12,633 nt of DNA, taken from NCBI GenBank assembly GCA_013329905.1, contig DUJH01000034.1, positions 30,013 to 42,645 of the forward strand. The letters run 5' to 3'. Within the stretch, counting starts at the first letter, position 1. Each line of letters opens with the position of its first letter. The stretch comes from Candidatus Thalassarchaeaceae archaeon (GTDB taxonomy: Archaea; Thermoplasmatota; Poseidoniia; Poseidoniales; Thalassarchaeaceae). Shown here one piece after another: positions 6,541 to 12,633 of this stretch. The translations under genes were made by a program, and so were the position numbers. The notes under the pieces were generated by a model. It made no database searches. It saw nothing but the letters and a program-made list of their open reading frames with translations, and was not told the DNA's origin.

Positions 6541-7265
6541 GAATGGACGATGATTGCCATCAAGGCTCCAGAGAGTGTGGCGAGGAAGTTCACGGTGTGC
6601 TTACCGATGATTCCCCTATTCTCGAAAACAGCACCCAGAATCGAATCGACTTGACAGCCTAGCCAACCGATTATCGTTACAACTGTGAAGAGGGTCACCA
6701 GTGGAATCGTCGATCCTGCTACAGAAGACAATGAGACTGCCATGAATGCCATGAGCAGCCCTCCTGTAAGGGCTGCGAACGAACCCGTCACGGACATTCC
6801 TCCGTTGGTGCCGGCCGGGACTGCTTCGAGATTGATGATGCTGCGAGTCCGAGGGTCGAGGCTGCCGATCTCAGAAGCAAGCGTATCTGCGGCAGCCACG
6901 GATATTGAAGCGGCAGCAGCGAGGTAAGCCCAATCAGGCTGGTCAAGAGCATAATTAGCGACGGCGATAATCGACGCAACTCCACCATTGGCCATCACAT
7001 TCTTCCAACCTCTAACCCCCTTGTTGTCCTCGGCTAAGCGCAAGGCCGCCTTCTCATCGTAGCGCCACAACGTCGCCAAAGAACCAACGACGAGGAAGAG
7101 AATGAGAATGGTCAGCCAGGTCCAATGACCGAGCAACGAGACCGAAAATCCGACTGTCGCCGCAGCGACCAAACCGCTCCGATTTAGCATCCCTCGAAGG
7201 CCTGAAATCAGCATCATCCCGGTGACCAAACCGATTGAGACCATCTGGTCGGAGCTGAGTTCCAT
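6528..7265 (-). CDS. DUF92 family integral membrane protein (VTE6-like isoprenoid-phosphate kinase homolog)
   Basis: The 245-residue protein carries the conserved DUF92 blocks in order: RGWKNVMANGG (85-95), ADTLASEIG (126-134), PAGTNGGMSVTG (150-161), GCQVDSILGA (203-212) and KHTVNFLAT (222-230). These are spread over about six or seven membrane segments. The plant member VTE6 phosphorylates phytyl phosphate with CTP. The archaeal substrate is not established, and an isoprenoid phosphate used for ether lipids or salvage is a reasonable inference. An upstream TTG at 7277 is in frame, but the ATG at 7263-7265 has GAGGG 5 nt upstream and is preferred. It lies 55 bp after the PrsW-like gene on the same strand and was probably co-transcribed with it. 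The last codons and stop lie in a 22-bp palindrome. Confidence 0.9.
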   Translation of the reverse strand: MELSSDQMVSIGLVTGMMLISGLRGMLNRSGLVAAATVGFSVSLLGHWTWLTILILFLVVGSLATLWRYDEKAALRLAEDNKGVRGWKNVMANGGVASIIAVANYALDQPDWAYLAAAASISVAAADTLASEIGSLDPRTRSIINLEAVPAGTNGGMSVTGSFAALTGGLLMAFMAVSLSSVAGSTIPLVTLFTVVTIIGWLGCQVDSILGAVFENRGIIGKHTVNFLATLSGALMAIIVHSRFL

Positions 7266-7320
7266 GATAACCCTCAACCCTCTCTGTCGTCTTCGGATGA
7301 TGAAGGATTCCCTGTCACTA

Positions 7321-8940
7321 TCAAACCACCGTGGGCATACGGCGCACTGTACTCAGTACTCGACGGGTTAACCAAAGGACGGCTGCGATAAGAATCGCAG
7401 TCCAGCCAAACATACAGATGAGGACACCGATTTCACCCAATCCAATCCATTCAGGAATCAACAAGGACAGATATGAGGTTCCATTCCATATCGCATGACC
7501 AACCACTGCGAGCCCGTAAGCCAGCAATATATGGCGAGGAGGAAGAATCTGAATCCCATCCTCGGAGCGATAGCGAGCAGCCTCTGACGAGGTCACGAGG
7601 TCTGTGAGAATGTCTTGAGGCGTCTCGACGCCGTCGGCGTCACGCGCCTCACCAGTTTTCGAATCGAGTAGTAGCCATGAAGAAGGAGATGATTCAACCT
7701 CAGCCAATAATTCTTCCAAGCTCCCTCGGGCTTGATCGTATCCAGAATGATCTCCGTCACCATCTACATCGATGCCGAGATTCTCCACGGCATCAACTGC
7801 ATCAATCGTTAATCGCCGCATTAGCCAGCGGATTCTTTTGTCCATATCGTAGTCCTCGACCAAACAACCGACTGCGAATCCGCTAACCCCAGTCCACAAT
7901 GCGTGTCCGGGTATCGAACCAATTCCACGGATTAGAGTCGTGAAACCGAGACTTAGAGAACCTCCAAAGGCACCCATCAAGATATACGACATATTCTCGA
8001 TGAGGGCGAAACCCAAACCCACGGTGAAACCGATTTGCAACCCGTGGCGAGCACTCTTGATCGAAGGCAGGAATAAGAGCACTGCGACCAATTTCCACAA
8101 TTCTTCACCGAGCGGGGCGCTCAATACCAACAAGAGGAATTCAGCCGCCGCACTAGGCAAAGAAGAAGGAAGAAGACCAGGGAAAATCCAGGTATTAATC
8201 ACCAAAGCCGGGAATGCCGAAGCCATACCTGCGATCAACCAAGCTTCGGCATCCCGGCGCCTCGTCGGCAATCCAATCCATTTCGACGAGGTCGCCCACC
8301 AAGCGAAAACTGGAATCGAGAATCCGATTATCCATAGAGGGATTGCAAGCAAAACGAACAACAAGATGTACAGCCATTCAGTCGACTCGCTGAGAGCGAA
8401 TAGAGTCACAAATGCGCTCGTCGCAACAGTGATTGAGAAAACCAACCAAACTTGCCTATGAGGAGGCAGGTCCAACACAGAATCATCTTGAGTCAAGAAT
8501 CTCTTGAAACGAGTAGGTTCGACAGTACTCAGCGAACCTCCCTCGGGCAATGGATGGTGGCGACTACCCTTCGCGTCGGGAATAGCCAACCTGACATGAA
8601 CCAATTTGGGTTTGTGAAGTATCAATAGGAGGGGGATTGGGGCGAGAGAGCAAATTGCACCTATTACTGAGATGAAGGCGACTCCGGAGAGTGCGCCCTC
8701 AATCAAGGAAGCCAAGCCGAATTGAACAATAAGGAAAGCCAACATCACCGTTCCGAGCATTCTCCAATAATTATTCCAAGGCTTGCTCTCGGTAGCCAAT
8801 CGAATGTTCTCAGGAGCAGGGCTCAAGGGGATCGGTTCCTTGAGTTGGTATCGGCGACCAGAAGCGTCTGTGATAATCCGCGCCATCATAACCACCGGAA
8901 TGCCGCTCAGATCGCCCATCACTCGCGACGCCCAAGGCAT
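7321..8940 (-). CDS. PrsW-like glutamic-type intramembrane protease with large inserted region
   Basis: The 539-residue membrane protein has the PrsW/CAAX-like signatures: GEELWK (E279, E280, K283), GLGFALIEN (E315, N316), GHALWTG (H346) and GHAIWNG (H482). These residues form the proposed active site in membrane helices. About eight or nine membrane segments are visible. Between the third and fourth motifs lies an insert of about 100 residues (365-465) that is mostly hydrophilic and contains DVDGDGDHSGYD, a calcium-loop-like stretch. In Bacillus, PrsW cleaves an anti-sigma factor. That role cannot be transferred to an archaeon, and the target here is unknown. The start is uncertain. The ATG at 8940 has GAGGA (8951-8955) 10 nt upstream. 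ATGs at 8889 and 8886 are alternatives with a weaker GGTGG and would remove a leader with little hydrophobicity. Confidence 0.9.
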   Translation of the reverse strand: MPWASRVMGDLSGIPVVMMARIITDASGRRYQLKEPIPLSPAPENIRLATESKPWNNYWRMLGTVMLAFLIVQFGLASLIEGALSGVAFISVIGAICSLAPIPLLLILHKPKLVHVRLAIPDAKGSRHHPLPEGGSLSTVEPTRFKRFLTQDDSVLDLPPHRQVWLVFSITVATSAFVTLFALSESTEWLYILLFVLLAIPLWIIGFSIPVFAWWATSSKWIGLPTRRRDAEAWLIAGMASAFPALVINTWIFPGLLPSSLPSAAAEFLLLVLSAPLGEELWKLVAVLLFLPSIKSARHGLQIGFTVGLGFALIENMSYILMGAFGGSLSLGFTTLIRGIGSIPGHALWTGVSGFAVGCLVEDYDMDKRIRWLMRRLTIDAVDAVENLGIDVDGDGDHSGYDQARGSLEELLAEVESSPSSWLLLDSKTGEARDADGVETPQDILTDLVTSSEAARYRSEDGIQILPPRHILLAYGLAVVGHAIWNGTSYLSLLIPEWIGLGEIGVLICMFGWTAILIAAVLWLTRRVLSTVRRMPTVV

Positions 8941-8986
8941 CCGGTGCGGTTCCTCATCACAGCGACGATACTCCGTGAACGCCGAC

Positions 8987-8994
8987 CCATATAG
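8987..8994 (-). promoter_or_regulatory. TATA element for the PrsW-like gene
   Basis: The minus strand reads CTATATGG, 47-54 nt before the ATG at 8940, inside the 67-bp gap after the zinc-ribbon gene. Initiation about 25 nt downstream would leave a leader of roughly 24 nt that includes the GAGGA ribosome-binding site. This supports the longer start and separate transcription from the zinc-ribbon gene. Confidence 0.45.
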
Positions 8995-9007
8995 GGTTCA
9001 GCACGTC

Positions 9008-9226
9008 TTAACTGGTATTTCCTAAGATAGCGCCACAGGCTCCACAGAAGAGTTCGACGCGATTTTTGTCCTTCTGCATGCTCCATTCTCCGCAAGCTGG
9101 GCAGGGAGGCAGGCCCTTCTCACTGGGTGTGACTCGAGGGGCAGTCCGACGCTTTTTCTTGCGTGGAACATACCAACCACTCTTCGGCTTCCTCACCTTC
9201 GGCATGTGTGTGACCCGATACGACAT
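9008..9226 (-). CDS. Small basic zinc-ribbon protein
   Basis: The 72-residue product has a strongly basic N-terminal half (VRKPK, VPRKKKRR) followed by one zinc ribbon: CPAC (C42, C45) and CGAC (C61, C64), 15 residues apart. Basic tail plus ribbon is typical of proteins that bind RNA, DNA or the ribosome. It is not a recognisable match to bacterial L32 or to the archaeal zinc-ribbon ribosomal proteins I know, so the function stays open. The start at 9224-9226 (ATG) is preferred because GGGAG lies 6 nt upstream. A TTG at 9241 and an ATG at 9205 are in frame but lack such a site. It is divergent from the D-amino-acid oxidase gene across a 114-bp gap. Confidence 0.75.
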   Translation of the reverse strand: MSYRVTHMPKVRKPKSGWYVPRKKKRRTAPRVTPSEKGLPPCPACGEWSMQKDKNRVELFCGACGAILGNTS

Positions 9227-9340
9227 CGCGGGCTCCCTCAAGATACTTCTGCATGCTTAGACAAAGACACATCTCTGATGCGACCTGTTCGAGAGAAGAC
9301 TCAGGGGGGCGGAGTGAAGCCAGAGCACCGCTGAGGTGAA
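9227..9340. promoter_or_regulatory. Divergent promoter region between zinc-ribbon and D-amino-acid oxidase genes
   Basis: These 114 bases must hold the 5' signals of both genes. Visible are the ribosome-binding site of the zinc-ribbon gene (GGGAG near 9233) and a GAGGTGA (9333-9339) directly before the oxidase GTG. No good TATA box stands out for either direction. The stretch CTTAGAC near 9256 is the most AT-rich candidate and is weak. Confidence 0.35.
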
Positions 9341-10303
9341 GTGGTTGTTCGACTACGCTCGCGCGTGGATTGTGTTGTTGTCGGCGCGGGTGTGTCGGGA
9401 CTTTCTTGCGCGATTCGCTTGCTTGAGGCCGGTCATTCAGTCCGCATAATCGCGCGCGAGTTCTCTCCTAATTTGGTCTCAGACCGTGCTGCCGCAGTTT
9501 GGTACCCTTTCCTTGCTCATCCGGTGGAAAAAACCGATCGCTGGGGGGCCGAGACCTATGCAGAATTGTTGCGTTTGGGTAAGGGGGAATTATCTGCAGG
9601 AATTACCATGAGAAAAGGACGTGAATACCTGCGCGAGCGGGTCGAGTTGCCAGGTTGGAGAGAAGATATCACGCATTTCCGTGTGCTTGGCTCCGACGAG
9701 ATTCCTAAGCCGTGGGTCTTCGGTTGGGAATTTGAATCGCCAATCATCGAAATGCCGCATTACATGCCATGGCTGATCACACGCACACGCGAACTTGGTG
9801 GAATCGTTGAGAAGGGCGAGGTCGGAGACCTTAGTGAGATTAAGGCCGACCTCGTAGTAAATTGCAGCGGGATTGGGGCGCGCGAATTGTGCGACGATTC
9901 CGAAGTGTACCCTGTTCGTGGACAGGTCATTTACATCGAGCAAGACCCAGGTTACGGCCGCTTCGACCAACAGCCTGAGACGCTGACCTACACCATAGCG
10001 CGACGCGACTGCACGGTTCTCGGTGGCACTGCGCAAGTCGATGATTGGAATTTAGAAATTAGTGAGGCCGACCGCGAAGAGATTCTCTCCAAGTGCGAAG
10101 CGGTCTGGCCAGAACTCGACCGAAGCAAAATCGTCGCAGAAGCGGTCGGCCTTCGCCCCTCGCGTAGCGAGGTGCGCCTAGAATCAGAAATCATCGCCAA
10201 CGGCACCCCAGTAATCCACAATTACGGACATGGTGGAGCGGGAGTAACCCTGTCTTGGGGTTGTGCTGACGAGGTCGTTCGCCTCGCCAAGAAATTTGCT
10301 TGA
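9341..10303 (+). CDS. D-amino-acid oxidase (FAD-dependent, DAO family)
   Basis: The 320-residue product matches the DAO family in length and landmarks. It has an N-terminal FAD dinucleotide fold CVVVGAGVSGLSCA (11-24), the AAAVWYPF flavin-contact segment (50-57), NCSGIGARELC (174-184), YPVRGQVIYIE (190-200), a tyrosine at Y217 in LTYTIAR near the substrate pocket, the arginine-bearing GLRPSRSEVRLE (270-281) that binds the substrate carboxylate, and the C-terminal signature NYGHGGAGVTLSWG (294-307). It should oxidise D-amino acids to imino acids, releasing H2O2, with hydrolysis to 2-oxo acid and ammonium. It lacks a signal peptide, so it should be cytoplasmic. The GTG at 9341 has GAGGTGA only 1 nt away. 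The GTG at 9365, directly before the FAD strand, is an alternative for a leaderless start. It converges on the amidotransferase gene with 11 bp between stops. Confidence 0.93.
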   Translation: MVVRLRSRVDCVVVGAGVSGLSCAIRLLEAGHSVRIIAREFSPNLVSDRAAAVWYPFLAHPVEKTDRWGAETYAELLRLGKGELSAGITMRKGREYLRERVELPGWREDITHFRVLGSDEIPKPWVFGWEFESPIIEMPHYMPWLITRTRELGGIVEKGEVGDLSEIKADLVVNCSGIGARELCDDSEVYPVRGQVIYIEQDPGYGRFDQQPETLTYTIARRDCTVLGGTAQVDDWNLEISEADREEILSKCEAVWPELDRSKIVAEAVGLRPSRSEVRLESEIIANGTPVIHNYGHGGAGVTLSWGCADEVVRLAKKFA

Positions 10304-10314
10304 GTCAGCACCAA

Positions 10315-12633
10315 TCAATCGTCATGATGCCCGGCCCAAGCCGCCTCAGCGTGCAAGGTCTTCGACTTCACAGGGGAAATCTTGCGATAGACATTGTATG
10401 GACTTCGGCGCTCGCCACCAACCGTCAACAACCGCTCGAGTGGGATATCGAAGTGCTCCTCATTGCGAAGCAAGAGTGGCTCGATAACCTCCCAATCAGC
10501 CTCGGTAAGCTCGGTGAACTCACCACCATTCAATTGCGAAGAAGACAATCTATCGTGCGGGTCACGAACATAGATCGCCCCGCCACTCGACAACGAAAAC
10601 AGATTGCTGCCTGGATACGGAGTCTCGAGAGCGCTCATGCTTCCATCGACTCCAAACTTCAGTCCGTTAATGATGACAAAGCCACCGCCGTTAAGCGGAT
10701 CTCCTGCCATGAATGATTCAGCCAAATAATCCAACGCAGTGCCGTTGATGACCAAACGTGGCCCACCCACGGAATTGATCATTGGACGCCCCGCAGCATT
10801 GCCGAGAACAAACATCTCTCCGCCCTTCGACCCGTAGCCGTAGCACTGACCTACATCACCGTGAATGACCAACTCGCCAGACTTGTGAATCTGAGCGATT
10901 TGGTCCTGCCCATTGCCATGCATGTGGATTGTCATGCCATCGTTACCGCTTCCAAGATAGTCTCCCGCCGCGCCCAAAACGTCGATTCGCACATCACTCG
11001 TAGCAGGGCCGAAACCGTTGCCAATGAATCGGTGACCTCGGCAATTGATGACGACGAATCGCTTCCAGCCCATTCGGTGGAGAGCCACGAGTTCCAAGGC
11101 TAGCGATTCGATTCCTTCGATTGGATATGGGCGAGCGTCGACGACAATCGCTTGTGATGCGCTCGCTGGCTCCGGCCTGTGGCCGAGCGTCTTCTGTCCT
11201 GTGTAAGCATCGCACGGATTGGCAGCGGAAGATGCCACCGTGCGAATCAAGGCAACCTCGACGAGGTCCTTCCAGACAGATTCGCGTAGGCTGCCGCAAT
11301 CGTAGCGGCGGTCGAGTAGTAGAGTCAGAGTCTCCCAAACCCAAGTTCGACCCTTGTCGCCAGATGCGTTCTCAATCGCTTCTAGACAGGCTCGAGCCTC
11401 AGACCAATCCATCGATGACAGTCCCGCAACAAGTCCATCGAAAGTGGACCGAGGCGTATCGAGGGTGAATGCATACTCGCCGGTTGGCATGAGTTTGTAA
11501 TCACCCTCTGGAGTAGTGTTGACAATTGCGCCGAACTTGTCACGCATCTCCAACGTCTTGCTTCCGTCAGCGTTCGGCGTAACATCGAACATGAATGCCC
11601 CCCCATCGGTATATGACCCGCCGCGCGCATTCCAATATTCATCCGCGCGCCGCCAAAATCGAGTATCCTCGGAGGCGAGCGACTCGAGAACTGCATCGAT
11701 AACCTGCTTCTCGGAACCACAGAATGCAATTCCAACATCGCCGCGCTGGTAAGCGAAAACCTGCGGGCGGAGCATCGATGTGTCAGTAATCCCAAGCAAT
11801 CGATGAGTCGGACCATCGGATTGTGCGATGATGAAGAACCATGGGCCATCGGGCGATCCGTGGATATGCGTCTTCTGAATCGCCTCGTAAACTACTTGCT
11901 TCTCCTTTGGCAGCATGATAAAGTCGAGTTCGCTGGTCGGTGCCAAGCTCTCAATCACATGTTCAAGCGTGTATCCGTAGACTCGGCGATGTAGATCGAA
12001 AGCCAGCGCAGCGACCTCAGTATCGGTGAAGAAAAGTGGTTCCATCCCTCGCTGACCGAGGTAATCTTTCACCGATACATAATTCGAGAAATCTCCGTTG
12101 TGAACAAGCGCGCAATCAATTCCCTGACCGAAGGGGTGTGCCCCACCTGGGTGCGTGACTCTGCCGCGCGTAGGGTAACGGTGGTGGCCTATCCAGACGT
12201 GTGCAGTCATGTCGTCAAGACGGTAGTAGCGGATGACATCCTCTGCATATCCAACGATTTTCAAAATCAAAATATCTCGTCCGTGGCTCAAAACAAACGC
12301 GTCAGTTCGCCCGTCTTTGGCATAAAATTCGACGTTCAGTGAATGAGTGATGTGGAAGGTGTATTCTTCTTCGACCGCGGCTCGGTCAGCCGCGTCGACA
12401 ACTGCCGAGAGTTGGTTTTCGATGAACTCGTCGACTTTGTCAGCCCTCGGTGTAACAAAGTAACAGACTACAGATGGAGGTTGGACTTCGAGTGCTGGCA
12501 GGTCTTGTTGCCAAGTTGGGAGAATAGGCATTTCGTGAGTGTGATGGAGATTGTAGGCTTCTGTGATGAGTGCTTCAACTCCTGATCGCACCTCGTTGTT
12601 GAGGTAAGCGACCGCGTAGAGGTAGGTCGAATC
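10315..12633 (-). CDS. Glutamate-synthase-type protein: class-II glutamine amidotransferase fused to a GXGXG domain (5' end outside window)
   Basis: The frame is open to the right window edge, so the N-terminus is missing; 772 residues are visible. A GTG at 12591 is in frame, but sense codons continue upstream (DSTYLYAVAYLNNE), so it is not the start. Numbering from the first visible residue, an Ntn-type glutamine amidotransferase domain is shown by WIGHHRYPTRG (147-157), HPGGAHPF and VHNGDFSNY (177-185), and DTEV. After a helical linker, a GXGXG beta-helix domain runs from about 490 to 670 (INCRGHRFIGNGFGP, repeated glycine-rich turns, VINGTALDY). The nucleophilic N-terminal cysteine lies outside the window. 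In glutamate synthase these two domains flank an FMN-binding domain that is absent here. It probably releases ammonia from glutamine and pairs with a separate FMN synthase subunit, or it may serve another amidotransfer. Confidence 0.88.
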   Translation of the reverse strand, partial: DSTYLYAVAYLNNEVRSGVEALITEAYNLHHTHEMPILPTWQQDLPALEVQPPSVVCYFVTPRADKVDEFIENQLSAVVDAADRAAVEEEYTFHITHSLNVEFYAKDGRTDAFVLSHGRDILILKIVGYAEDVIRYYRLDDMTAHVWIGHHRYPTRGRVTHPGGAHPFGQGIDCALVHNGDFSNYVSVKDYLGQRGMEPLFFTDTEVAALAFDLHRRVYGYTLEHVIESLAPTSELDFIMLPKEKQVVYEAIQKTHIHGSPDGPWFFIIAQSDGPTHRLLGITDTSMLRPQVFAYQRGDVGIAFCGSEKQVIDAVLESLASEDTRFWRRADEYWNARGGSYTDGGAFMFDVTPNADGSKTLEMRDKFGAIVNTTPEGDYKLMPTGEYAFTLDTPRSTFDGLVAGLSSMDWSEARACLEAIENASGDKGRTWVWETLTLLLDRRYDCGSLRESVWKDLVEVALIRTVASSAANPCDAYTGQKTLGHRPEPASASQAIVVDARPYPIEGIESLALELVALHRMGWKRFVVINCRGHRFIGNGFGPATSDVRIDVLGAAGDYLGSGNDGMTIHMHGNGQDQIAQIHKSGELVIHGDVGQCYGYGSKGGEMFVLGNAAGRPMINSVGGPRLVINGTALDYLAESFMAGDPLNGGGFVIINGLKFGVDGSMSALETPYPGSNLFSLSSGGAIYVRDPHDRLSSSQLNGGEFTELTEADWEVIEPLLLRNEEHFDIPLERLLTVGGERRSPYNVYRKISPVKSKTLHAEAAWAGHHDD

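Noticed and set aside
7940..8461. Plus-strand 173-codon frame opposite the PrsW-like gene
   Set aside because: It is a shadow of the conserved protease. Its sequence is basic and low in hydrophobic pattern, without a recognisable domain.
9253..9258. GCATGC palindrome in the divergent promoter region as an operator
   Set aside because: A single 6-bp palindrome is expected by chance and has no second copy or spacing that supports binding.
11382..11849. Minus-strand 155-codon frame inside the amidotransferase gene
   Set aside because: It is on the same strand but out of frame with a well-supported 772-residue coding region. It is Ser/Arg-rich, as shadows often are.
12589..12591. GTG as start of the amidotransferase protein
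   Set aside because: Sense codons continue in frame to the window edge, and the family needs an N-terminal catalytic cysteine that is not at this GTG. The gene is cut by the window.
1..12633. CRISPR array, insertion sequence, prophage or integrase
   Set aside because: No regularly spaced direct repeats, transposase or integrase motifs, or terminal inverted repeats were seen on either strand.

Overview
The window looks like a piece of a marine planktonic euryarchaeal chromosome. The best guess is Marine Group II/III, the Poseidoniales-like Thermoplasmatota. This rests on seen features: a tRNA-Trp(CCA) gene with an archaeal-type intron that carries a C/D-box guide RNA, TATA-like promoters instead of -35/-10 boxes, a DUF92 (VTE6-like) membrane protein, a glutamate-synthase-type protein built from separated domains, and large secreted or membrane-anchored proteins rich in Asp and Ser. 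The lineage is inference. No ribosomal RNA or phylogenetic marker is in the window.

Layout: almost everything is on the minus strand, so transcription runs from right to left. At the far right (10315-12633, open at the window edge) is a protein joining a class-II glutamine amidotransferase domain to a GXGXG domain. It converges, with 11 bp between stop codons, on the only sure plus-strand gene, a D-amino-acid oxidase (9341-10303). Divergent from the oxidase runs a series of four minus-strand genes: a small basic zinc-ribbon protein (9008-9226), a PrsW-like intramembrane protease with an extra inserted region (7321-8940), a DUF92 isoprenoid-phosphate-kinase-like protein (6528-7265), and a large multi-pass membrane protein with a cysteine-less thioredoxin/peroxiredoxin-like domain (4097-6424). 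A 22-bp perfect palindrome sits on the DUF92 stop codon.

Next come the intron-containing tRNA-Trp (3786-3974), a secreted subtilisin-family protease anchored by a C-terminal membrane helix (1568-3688), a class-I PLP aminotransferase (295-1443) and a 72-residue membrane protein (63-281) that follows it closely. A possible last dozen codons of a plus-strand gene lie at 2-40.

Read together, the genes suggest a protein- and amino-acid-degrading heterotroph. A surface protease releases peptides, the oxidase and aminotransferase handle D- and L-amino acids, and the glutamate-synthase-type protein handles glutamine nitrogen. This is inference from family assignments.

The most striking structure is the tRNA-Trp intron. 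It contains readable C, D', C' and D boxes and a terminal stem. Its guide has 10 uninterrupted base pairs to the anticodon region and places the methylation site exactly on C34. It also carries a paired C.C variant of the kink-turn U.U pair, and a D' guide that, with imperfect pairing, falls in register with C39. No stretch over 300 bases lacks a gene.
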